Notes under the pieces: generated by a model
Told to the model about the DNA's origin: nothing
Databases searched by the model: none
Seen by the model: only the letters and a program-made list of their open reading frames with translations
Made by a program: the position numbers and the translations under genes
NCBI GenBank assembly: GCA_938004235.1
Contig: CALKWL010000222.1
Location: 1-21,265, forward strand
Source of the DNA: an uncultured Gammaproteobacteria bacterium
Lineage (GTDB): Bacteria; Pseudomonadota; Gammaproteobacteria; Halothiobacillales; Halothiobacillaceae
Direction of reading: 5' to 3'
Length of the DNA: 21,265 bases
Shown: in pieces, positions 1 through 6,193 of the stretch
Layout of the letters: each line of letters begins with the position of its first letter
How positions within the stretch are numbered: the first letter of the stretch is position 1

Positions 1-44
1 CACCGAGATCTACACTCTTTCCCTACACGACGCTCTTCCGATCT
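1..44 (+). other. Illumina P5/TruSeq adapter contamination
   Basis: These 44 bases match the 3' portion of the Illumina universal P5 adapter as I remember it, including the read-1 primer ending CGCTCTTCCGATCT. Thymidylate synthase coding sequence starts immediately afterwards. The block is artificial, left by incomplete adapter trimming before assembly, and it marks the physical end of a contig. Read on the minus strand it encodes the familiar artefactual peptide GRASCRERV. It should be masked before any promoter or gene call. Confidence 0.98.
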
Positions 45-45
45 C

Positions 46-543
46 TCCTGGCCTAAGCCCGATGGCGGGCATATCGATCAGATCAGCCAGTTGGTGCAAC
101 AGCTCAAAACCAATCCCGACTCGCGCCGCTTGATCGTTTCGGCGTGGAATGTCGGCCAGATTGAACAGATGGCCTTGCCGCCCTGCCATGCGTTTGTGCA
201 GTTTTATGTGGCCGAGGGCAAGCTCTCCTGTCAGCTTTATCAGCGCAGTGCCGATATCTTTCTTGGCGTGCCGTTCAATATCGCAAGCTATGCCTTGCTT
301 ACCATGATGCTCGCGCAGGTGTGCGCTTTGCAGCCAGGCGAGTTTGTCCACACCCTAGGCGACGCGCACCTTTACAGCAACCACCTGGAACAGGTTGAAC
401 TTCAGCTTACCCGTGAGCCTTTTGAATTGCCCGTGATGCGCCTGAATCCGTCGATAGACGATATTTTTGCCTTCAGATTTGGCGATTTCACGCTGGAAAA
501 CTATCAGTCCCATCCCCACATCAAAGCCGCCGTGGCGGTGTAA
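46..543 (+). CDS. thyA: Thymidylate synthase, C-terminal part (5' truncated)
   Basis: ThyA methylates dUMP to dTMP using 5,10-methylene-tetrahydrofolate, releasing dihydrofolate in the cytoplasm. The visible 165 codons begin with SWPKPDGGHIDQ, which lines up with WPTPDGRHIDQ of E. coli ThyA, so about 100 N-terminal residues are missing. Conserved elements are DSRR (dimer-contacting arginines that bind phosphate), the nucleophilic cysteine in PPCHAF (codon 184-186), QRSADIFLGVPFN and GDAHLYSNH. The end, HPHIKAAVAV then TAA, resembles the normal C-terminus. The reading frame is open through the genomic part; a TTG at 91 is internal and is not the start. The truncation is due to the contig end and adapter, not to gene decay. 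psiE follows after 15 bp, and folA, which recycles the dihydrofolate product, is the next gene but one. Confidence 0.97.
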   Translation, partial: SWPKPDGGHIDQISQLVQQLKTNPDSRRLIVSAWNVGQIEQMALPPCHAFVQFYVAEGKLSCQLYQRSADIFLGVPFNIASYALLTMMLAQVCALQPGEFVHTLGDAHLYSNHLEQVELQLTREPFELPVMRLNPSIDDIFAFRFGDFTLENYQSHPHIKAAVAV

Positions 544-558
544 AAAGCGTCCAACCCT

Positions 559-990
559 ATGAGCGAACACAACCCAAACCGTCCCGAAACCAGTCAGATC
601 GTTGACCGTGTCGGCAATGCGCTGATGGCCGTCCTGCACAACCTCATGTTGTTTGTTATCGCCATGGCCACCGTCTGGTCGGCCTTGGGCGAGTTTGGGC
701 ACATTTTTACCCTGACGGCTGCGCCGACGCTCAAAGATATTCTTTTGCTGTTTATCTACCTTGAAGTGTTGGCCATGGTCGGAATTTATTTCCGCACCCA
801 TCGTTTGCCCGTGCGTTTTCTTGTATATATCGCCATCACGGCGCTTACGCGAATCCTGGTGGTGGATGTCAAGGAAATGGAATATATCGAAATCCTGGTC
901 TATACCGGCGCGATCATGATCCTTACCCTTGCTGTGCTGGCGCTTAAATTCGCCTCGGCGCGTTACCCGAGTAACCCACCCACGGCTTGA
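559..990 (+). CDS. psiE: PsiE-family (phosphate-starvation-inducible) membrane protein
   Basis: This 143-residue protein has four predicted hydrophobic segments, roughly residues 19-40, 59-78, 84-103 and 110-131. The central part, FIYLEVLAMVGIYF followed by RFLVYIAITALTRILVVD, matches the conserved core of E. coli PsiE (136 aa), including the Arg before the second conserved VD. PsiE is an inner-membrane protein induced by phosphate limitation in E. coli; its biochemical role is not known. The gene starts 15 bp after thyA with no strong ribosome binding site, so it is probably co-transcribed with thyA. I see no Pho box in the visible upstream sequence, so phosphate control is not supported here. 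The family assignment is strong and the function open. Confidence 0.87.
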   Translation: MSEHNPNRPETSQIVDRVGNALMAVLHNLMLFVIAMATVWSALGEFGHIFTLTAAPTLKDILLLFIYLEVLAMVGIYFRTHRLPVRFLVYIAITALTRILVVDVKEMEYIEILVYTGAIMILTLAVLALKFASARYPSNPPTA

Positions 991-1042
991 CAGGCTGTTA
1001 AAACACGACCTATTAACATGAGACAAGGACTCCTCGTGCGCA

Positions 1043-1135
1043 AATTAATAGGACTTACGCAGAGCCCTGATTTTCCCTTCCCCTTGACGGGGGGAGAGGG
1101 GGTCAAATCAAATCGTTGCGCAAGTCCTAATTAAT
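1043..1135. mobile_element. MITE-like 79-bp inverted-repeat element with 7-bp target duplication
   Basis: The element spans 1050-1128. Its ends are AGGACTTACGCA (1050-1061) and TGCGCAAGTCCT (1117-1128), inverted repeats matching at 11 of 12 positions. It is flanked on both sides by the direct repeat AATTAAT (1043-1049 and 1129-1135), the footprint expected of transposition. The interior is also quasi-palindromic: TGATTT pairs with AAATCA and a CCCTTCCCC stretch faces GGGGGGAGAGGG. It is far too short to encode a transposase, so it would need one supplied in trans. Ends of the form (T)AGGACTTACGCA recall termini of known insertion sequences; that is memory, not a search result. It lies between psiE and folA. 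Confidence 0.72.
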
Positions 1136-1170
1136 GCCTTAACCATTTGATTGGTTGTGGCCGTATTCCG

Positions 1171-1235
1171 GACATGTGCCGGGCTGATCGAGTCTGAATG
1201 AATCCACTCATGGATTCATTCAGAGTTTTCTTAAC
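1171..1235 (+). repeat. Hairpin repeat, copy A (upstream of folA)
   Basis: A CATGT/CCGGG motif is followed by TGATCGAGTCT and then a near-perfect hairpin. The stem TCTGAATGAATCC (1193-1205) pairs with GGATTCATTCAGA (1212-1224) over 13 bp with a six-base loop, then a T-rich tail GTTTTCTT. The same order of blocks occurs at 14091-14150 before dapB. The element lies directly before the folA start and could act as a leader hairpin, a terminator for psiE or simply a dispersed repeat. Confidence 0.7.
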
Positions 1236-1251
1236 ATCACGGAAAACCAAG

Positions 1252-1797
1252 ATGCGTTACGCTATCGTCGCCGCGATGGATCGGCAACACTTGATCGGGT
1301 GCAATAACCAATTGCCCTGGCATCTGCCTGCCGATCTGAAACATTTCAAAGCCCTGACCATGGGCAAGCCCATGATTATGGGGCGTAAGACTTATGCGTC
1401 GATTGGCCGCCCGCTCCCGGGACGCACCACCATCGTGCTCAGCCGGGACACCGGCATCAAGCTGCACGACGAAGTGATACTGACTCACACGTTAAACGAT
1501 GCACTGGACGCCGCGCGTGATGCCGCACGGGGGATGAGTGCCCACGAGGCCATGATCGTCGGCGGCGCGGATATTTATTTCCAGAGCCTGCCCTGGGTTG
1601 ATCGTCTGTATCTGACCCAGGTGCATGGTGATTACGAGGGCGATGCGTATTTCCCGGCCTATGATCGTCGTGATTTCGGCATCATTCATGAAGAGCATCA
1701 CCCAGCGGATGATCTTAATGGCGCGGCCTACAGCTTTATCACGCTGGAGCGTCGCCACTGCCATGCAGGGGAAACCGTCAGTTTTACCCACAGGTAA
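1252..1797 (+). CDS. folA: Dihydrofolate reductase
   Basis: FolA reduces dihydrofolate to tetrahydrofolate with NADPH, regenerating the cofactor consumed by ThyA. The 181-residue product carries the hallmarks: MRYAIVAAMDRQHLIG at the start, PWHLPADL with catalytic Asp28 (Asp27 in E. coli), MGRKTYASIGRPLPGR for NADPH binding, and IVGGADIYFQSLP. Length is in the normal range (about 160-190). An in-frame ATG at 1198 would add 18 residues, but it lies inside a hairpin repeat and the added sequence has no family counterpart, so 1252 is preferred; GGAAA lies about 10 bp upstream. The C-terminal tail is a little longer than in E. coli. The gene ends 142 bp before the convergent delta-60 gene, with a bidirectional terminator between them. 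Confidence 0.95.
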   Translation: MRYAIVAAMDRQHLIGCNNQLPWHLPADLKHFKALTMGKPMIMGRKTYASIGRPLPGRTTIVLSRDTGIKLHDEVILTHTLNDALDAARDAARGMSAHEAMIVGGADIYFQSLPWVDRLYLTQVHGDYEGDAYFPAYDRRDFGIIHEEHHPADDLNGAAYSFITLERRHCHAGETVSFTHR

Positions 1798-1804
1798 ATG
1801 AGTT

Positions 1805-1850
1805 TTTCCCTCTTCCTTGACGGGGGAGAGCACAGCGAGGGAAAGGGGGG
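1805..1850. repeat. Short imperfect palindrome with TTGACGGGG core
   Basis: TTTCCCTC (1805-1812) pairs with GAGGGAAA (1837-1844), enclosing CTTGACGGGGGAGAG. The core resembles the interior of the MITE-like element at 1050-1128, which contains CCTTGACGGGGGGAGAG. It may be a decayed relative lacking the terminal repeats. No coding capacity is supported. Confidence 0.45.
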
Positions 1851-1892
1851 GGTAAATCTGCATTTGTTAAGTCCGAAACTCGACACGCAAAC

Positions 1893-1922
1893 AAAAAGGC
1901 CGGGAATACCCCGGCCTTTTTT
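1893..1922. terminator. Bidirectional rho-independent terminator
   Basis: AAAAAGGCCGGG (1893-1904) pairs perfectly with CCCGGCCTTTTT (1910-1921) around a five-base loop. The A-run on one side and T-run on the other give a U-tract in both directions. It serves folA on the + strand and the delta-60 gene on the - strand, whose stop lies 18 bp away. Confidence 0.93.
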
Positions 1923-1939
1923 ATCAAGTGCCTATTGGC

Positions 1940-3721
1940 TTATTTGGTCTTATTGCCCATACGGCGACGAGCCCATGCAAGCAATGGAACACCGAACAGC
2001 GCTAAACCTTCAAGTCCCATCGCGCCGCCGCCGCCGCCAATTTCCGCATTGGTGCGTGTTGTGGTGTAAAACTCACCGCTCATGCCGCCAATGGTCAACA
2101 CGCTGTGGGTGGTGGTGTTGTAGCTGCTGCTGGTCATTTGACGCACGATAACTTGGTCTCCGGGGGCAACCATACCCGGTGCTGAGGTGAATTCACCGCC
2201 GTTAATGTTGTATTGCCCGCCAACGATGCTGATCGGTGTAGGCGCTTCAATACCGCTAATGGTGATGGCCTGAGAGCTTACCCAGGTGGATGCGTCCTGA
2301 GAGCCCACTGGAGTGAAAGAGAACGGGTTAGGAATGACATCCGGTGCCTTGTAGCGCACGGCGGCGAAATCTTCATGGTAGGCCGCAGAATCTGCGCTGC
2401 CCGCGACCACAATGTCCCCATTCGGCTGGAGCGCCACGGCGTTCGCCGCATCCGGGCTGGCGCCGAACGGTGTGGTGACAATGCCGCTGCCCGCCTGACC
2501 GAAACTGACGTCCAGGCTTCCATTCGGGTTATACATGGCAATGGCGAAATCGGAGTTCACGGTGTTGTACTCCGCAGCGCCCACCACCACCAGTTTGCCG
2601 TCCGGACGGTAGGCAATGTCTGCGGCGCCGCTGACATCCAGACCAATCGGGGTTTTAACCCAGCCCATTTGACCGAAGCTGCTATCGAGCTGGCCGTTGG
2701 GGAGCAGGCGAACCAGGGCAAAATCACCGCGCTGACGGTAGTTGTCATCGCCCTTCATGCGACCGCCGGCGGCGACGATGCGGCCATCGGGTTGCAGGGT
2801 CACGCGGCTTGCGCCATCGCTGAACACCAGAATGGCTGTCGAGAAGGCGGCCTTACCGTCGTCATTGAAGGTTTTGTCCAGGCTGCCATCGGCGTTGTAA
2901 CGCACAAAGGCAAAGTCAAAGTTGCCGTTGGCGGTATCGCAATCCAGCGAGTTGCAGCTTGCGCCCGCCGCCACCAGCTTGCCGTCCGGCTGAAGCACCA
3001 GCCCGCTTGCGCCGTCGTCCGACTCGCCAATGGGGGTAATCACAATGCCGTTGGAGCCAAACGAGGGGTCGAGCGCGCCGTTGCTCAAATAACGTGCTGT
3101 GGCGAAGTCTGAACTTCCCTTGACCGAGTCATAGCTCATGCCGGTAACGACAATTTTGCCATCCGGCTGAATCACGACATCACGAATATAGTCAGCATCG
3201 TCTTCGACTTTGGCGCGCAGCTTGGTGGTGACCAAACCGTCAACATCAAAGCTTTTGTCCAGGCTGCCGTCTACGTTGTAACGAGCCAGGGCGAAAACAG
3301 CCTGTCCTTGTGGATTGATTGTCCAGCCAGCCGCCACGATTTTGCCATCAGCCTGAATGGCCACGGCTTCGGCCTGCTCTTCTCGATCATCGGGAGAGGC
3401 GAAAAAATGGGTCGTCAGCTTGCCGCCGGTGCCAAAGGTGGTGTCGAGATTGCCATCGGCGTTATAGCGCAGCAGGGCGAAATCATCGTCGTTGCCATCG
3501 GCGTTGTTGGCGTGACCGGCGAGCACCACCTTGCCGTTGCTTTGCAGCGCCAGATCATGCGCCGCATCATTCCATGGGCTGAACGAGGTGGTTTGTTTGC
3601 CTTGTGAGCCGAAGTTTGGGTCAAGCGCGCCAAATTGAGCGGGGTCAAAAGCTGCATGGCTGCTGGCGCTCAATGCCAGCAGGAGTGCAGTCGAAAGGGG
3701 GGCGAGAGTCAGTTTTTTCAT
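1940..3721 (-). CDS. Secreted delta-60 repeat protein with Gly-rich C-terminal sorting tail
   Basis: This 593-residue protein begins with a Sec signal peptide (KKLTLAPLSTALLLALSASSHA, likely cleaved after Ala23). Seven tandem repeats of 58-64 residues follow (about 33-461), each opening with LDxxFG or a variant and holding LQPDGKIVVAG and FAxxRYNxDG. This is the delta-60 pattern, and seven copies would suit a beta-propeller, although that fold is inferred. Residues about 465-560 form an Ig-like segment (VSSQAITISGIEAPTPISI...YNINGGEFTS). The end has a five-glycine run, a hydrophobic segment and ARRRMGNKTK. This resembles the GlyGly-CTERM type of sorting signal processed by rhombosortase, though another CTERM class is possible. 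GGAG lies 8 bp before the ATG. The protein is probably surface-anchored or exported; its function is unknown. It is the last minus-strand gene of the pil block. Confidence 0.85.
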   Translation of the reverse strand: MKKLTLAPLSTALLLALSASSHAAFDPAQFGALDPNFGSQGKQTTSFSPWNDAAHDLALQSNGKVVLAGHANNADGNDDDFALLRYNADGNLDTTFGTGGKLTTHFFASPDDREEQAEAVAIQADGKIVAAGWTINPQGQAVFALARYNVDGSLDKSFDVDGLVTTKLRAKVEDDADYIRDVVIQPDGKIVVTGMSYDSVKGSSDFATARYLSNGALDPSFGSNGIVITPIGESDDGASGLVLQPDGKLVAAGASCNSLDCDTANGNFDFAFVRYNADGSLDKTFNDDGKAAFSTAILVFSDGASRVTLQPDGRIVAAGGRMKGDDNYRQRGDFALVRLLPNGQLDSSFGQMGWVKTPIGLDVSGAADIAYRPDGKLVVVGAAEYNTVNSDFAIAMYNPNGSLDVSFGQAGSGIVTTPFGASPDAANAVALQPNGDIVVAGSADSAAYHEDFAAVRYKAPDVIPNPFSFTPVGSQDASTWVSSQAITISGIEAPTPISIVGGQYNINGGEFTSAPGMVAPGDQVIVRQMTSSSYNTTTHSVLTIGGMSGEFYTTTRTNAEIGGGGGAMGLEGLALFGVPLLAWARRRMGNKTK

Positions 3722-3735
3722 CAGCGTGGCTCCAG

Positions 3736-3780
3736 AAAAAAACCGTTCAGAGCTTAGTTAGTTGCAAGCCACTGAACGGT
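3736..3780 (-). terminator. Rho-independent terminator or leader attenuator before the delta-60 gene
   Basis: Read on the minus strand, ACCGTTCAG (3780-3772) pairs with CTGAACGGT (3750-3742) over nine bases with a 21-base loop, followed at once by six more T residues (3741-3736). This is a good intrinsic terminator shape. It ends only about 15 bp before the delta-60 start codon, leaving no room for a promoter in between. It may end the lipoprotein transcript, or act as a conditional leader element of the delta-60 gene. Confidence 0.65.
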
Positions 3781-3783
3781 CGA

Positions 3784-3789
3784 ATGATA
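3784..3789 (-). promoter_or_regulatory. Candidate -10 element for the delta-60 gene
   Basis: TATCAT on the minus strand matches the sigma-70 -10 consensus at five of six positions and sits just upstream of the terminator-like hairpin. No convincing -35 hexamer is visible at the expected spacing. If it is used, the transcript would start at or just before the hairpin, placing it at the 5' end of the mRNA. Confidence 0.25.
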
Positions 3790-3810
3790 AACCCATATTC
3801 TTTTGGAACT

Positions 3811-3839
3811 GGCCAGCCGTTTGGTAGCACGTGCTGGCC
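3811..3839 (-). terminator. Hairpin just after the lipoprotein gene
   Basis: GGCCAGC (3811-3817) pairs with GCTGGCC (3833-3839), and the loop contains the palindrome AGCACGTGCT. It lies 8 bp beyond the lipoprotein stop codon. There is no T-tract, so it may protect the mRNA 3' end or pause polymerase rather than be a full terminator. Confidence 0.4.
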
Positions 3840-3846
3840 TTGGGGG

Positions 3847-6165
3847 TTAGTAGGGGAAGGTGACGTCTGCAGTACCACTCGTGCCCACCACCTTGACGGT
3901 CAGGGTGTAGGTGTCGCCATCAGCCGCTTCCTTGGGGACGCAAGCCCCAGGAGGTTCAGGACAAACAACTGCGGCAGTCGGGCCGTTCCCACTGTAATTG
4001 GCAGTAAATTTCACGTCACCATTGGTGCTGGTCTTATTTCCGTCGACGAATACAACTCCATCAAAGGTGGCTGGCTGACCGGGTTCAGGCGCACCATCAT
4101 CCTTAGCTGCACCAGATACAGTGACCTGACGACCAGCCATGGGCTCACCCAGAGTGTTGTAGATAGTCACGGTGATATCACGCGAGTTAGGGCCAGGGCC
4201 TGAGCCATTCTCCCTATCACCAATTTCCACAATCAAATCACCAATCGCTTCAGGCTTGACCTCAATGGTGGCATTAGGTTCGCCCTGACCATTGATGGTG
4301 AATACCAACTTGAGGATTTCAGAGCCCAGGTACTTGGTGGCATCAATCGAGAAGGTTGCGCAGCCATTGGAGCCAGTGACTGGGGCGGTTGGGTCGAGCA
4401 CCACACCACCGGCAAGGCCGGACACCTGAATGGCGGTATTGCCCATGGGAGTCTGGATGCCGTCATAGGCGCAGATGGTCACTGGGGTTTTCTTGCCGCC
4501 ATAGACCGAGGTGGTCGATGCAACCAGCGTGGAGTTCTCGGCAATGCCCGCGTAGTAGGCTTCCATCAGAATCGAGCGTGAGTTGCCTGCACGCGCCGTC
4601 AGAATGGCTTTCTGGTTCAGACGGGTGGCTGGGTAGGTCATGAAGGTGGTGGCCACGCCCTTGTCGTCGGTGATGGCCGATGCACCAATGACACCGTATT
4701 GTGCACGACCAATCACCCACGGAATGACCGCGCCGCTATTCACGCCGCCGTTGGCGCTGAACGGTTCGGTGACCAGCAGGCGGTTGGTATCCAGCACGCT
4801 GGACACGATACGGCTGCCGATCAGGTCGCGGTTGGTGCCTTGCTCAAAGTTGGGTACGGCACCTTGCTTGTTGGCACCGATGACCAGACGGTCATTGATG
4901 CGTGTACCCGCCAGTGATGCGTTGGCAATGAACAGGTTGCCGCCTTCGGAGGGGTCGCCATTGTCGCCGCCAATCACGAAGTCGCCTGCGCCGACCACTG
5001 GCGCGCCACCTTGCGCCGGGTAGTTGACAATCGGCGAGTCGATCAGGCTGAAATCAATGCGGGCGTTCTTTACCGGATTGCCCTGGCTGTCGATGGCAAT
5101 GGCACTGACCACGCGCAGGTAGGTGCCGTCGAGGAAGCTTTCACCAGGCGCCAGCGGAATGGTCTTTTGGTTGGCCATGATGGCTTGGCTGAAGGCTCCC
5201 GTGAAGGCGAGCGCAGCAATGCGACCATCTTCGATGCTGACGGTGACATCGTCGATGACGGGGTTCTGAATGCCGTTCTCAACGTTGTTATCCAGTGCAT
5301 CCGCGGTGATACGCAGCTTGGCCACGCCAGGCACGGTGCCGGAACGCAGACTGACCTGGGTTTTGCCGCTGGTCGTCGTGGTGTTGACGATGCTTCCGGT
5401 AGCGCCGCCCTGACCCATCAGCGTCGCGCCAAGCTCGGGATTGAGGAGTTCGACCTTGACGTTGGGCGCAGGCGGATTGCTCACAGGCTGTCCTACAGGG
5501 TCGGCAACGGTGATCTGCACGATACCTGAGTCATTCAGCCCTTGATTGGCAACGTATACTGGGCCGTTGACGAGTTCAGCCGAGATCGTGGCCGGTAATC
5601 CGGTGTGAATCGGCGAGCCGACGGTGATCTGGGTGCTTCCGACAATCTCCTTGCCTGACTGCGGATCGACGAACGAAGCGCGGATGGTTACGGTGCCGGG
5701 ACGATCCCAGGCCTGGAACAGCATCAGCGCCTGACCCGTCGCGGAGTCAACGTTATAACTCCAGAAGGCTTTGGGGACCTTGATTTTTGTACCATCGGGC
5801 AGATCAACGTCCTCCATTTCAAAAGGTTGCGGATACAGTGCACCGGAGTACGTGTTGCCTCCGTCCATCATGAACTGGATGGGGGTGCCGGTGGGAAGGG
5901 CGGTTCCGTCGGCCTTGTAGCCCTTGGCGATAACCGTGGTGGTGTAGGGTGAGTTGCTTCCCGGACCAACCATGGTTCCTGTTTGTACAGGCAGGGTGGA
6001 GTCGCCCACGCTCAGGGTGATGGTGCCGGATTTGCCGCCGGTCAGCGTGTCGCCGCCGCTGCCGCCGCCCCCGCCGCCGCAGGCGGTAAGTAGGGCAACG
6101 GGGGCGATGACGGCCAGCGACTGAATCGTCAGTCGACGAAGCTTGCCAAAGAAAGAGTGGTTCAT
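3847..6165 (-). CDS. Outer-membrane lipoprotein with Big_1/Ig-like repeats, downstream of pilQ
   Basis: This 772-residue protein starts with a lipoprotein signal ending in lipobox LTAC (Cys29), followed by a run of glycines and serines typical of a flexible tether; no Asp at +2, so outer-membrane sorting is expected. The body looks like several bacterial Ig-like domains. Three stretches have Big_1 character: VQITVADPVGQPVSNP..., SAITDDKGVATTFMTYPA... and DITVTIYNTLGEPMAGRQVTVSG ending in NGDVKFTANYSG. No catalytic motif is visible. The start codon is 28 bp after the pilQ stop, with AAGGAA seven bases before the ATG, so it is very probably in the pil transcript. I infer a structural, adhesin-like or pilus-accessory role; I do not recognise a named family for the full length. 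Confidence 0.82.
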   Translation of the reverse strand: MNHSFFGKLRRLTIQSLAVIAPVALLTACGGGGGGSGGDTLTGGKSGTITLSVGDSTLPVQTGTMVGPGSNSPYTTTVIAKGYKADGTALPTGTPIQFMMDGGNTYSGALYPQPFEMEDVDLPDGTKIKVPKAFWSYNVDSATGQALMLFQAWDRPGTVTIRASFVDPQSGKEIVGSTQITVGSPIHTGLPATISAELVNGPVYVANQGLNDSGIVQITVADPVGQPVSNPPAPNVKVELLNPELGATLMGQGGATGSIVNTTTTSGKTQVSLRSGTVPGVAKLRITADALDNNVENGIQNPVIDDVTVSIEDGRIAALAFTGAFSQAIMANQKTIPLAPGESFLDGTYLRVVSAIAIDSQGNPVKNARIDFSLIDSPIVNYPAQGGAPVVGAGDFVIGGDNGDPSEGGNLFIANASLAGTRINDRLVIGANKQGAVPNFEQGTNRDLIGSRIVSSVLDTNRLLVTEPFSANGGVNSGAVIPWVIGRAQYGVIGASAITDDKGVATTFMTYPATRLNQKAILTARAGNSRSILMEAYYAGIAENSTLVASTTSVYGGKKTPVTICAYDGIQTPMGNTAIQVSGLAGGVVLDPTAPVTGSNGCATFSIDATKYLGSEILKLVFTINGQGEPNATIEVKPEAIGDLIVEIGDRENGSGPGPNSRDITVTIYNTLGEPMAGRQVTVSGAAKDDGAPEPGQPATFDGVVFVDGNKTSTNGDVKFTANYSGNGPTAAVVCPEPPGACVPKEAADGDTYTLTVKVVGTSGTADVTFPY

Positions 6166-6193
6166 GGTGTGATTCCTTAACGAGGCATGAAGG

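Noticed and set aside
10..351. Minus-strand open frame of 113 residues at the left edge
   Set aside because: It is antisense to thyA and its C-terminus GRASCRERV is translated from the sequencing adapter.
355..1026. Minus-strand open frame of 223 residues
   Set aside because: It lies opposite thyA and psiE, has no family resemblance, and both + strand genes have clear homology.
2213..3112. Plus-strand open frame of 299 residues
   Set aside because: It is antisense to the delta-60 repeats; its own repetitiveness merely mirrors them.
1940..6165. A new defence or toxin-like system made of the delta-60 and lipoprotein genes
   Set aside because: Both look structural and surface-exposed, with no nuclease, ATPase or toxin motif; a pilus or adhesion role fits better.
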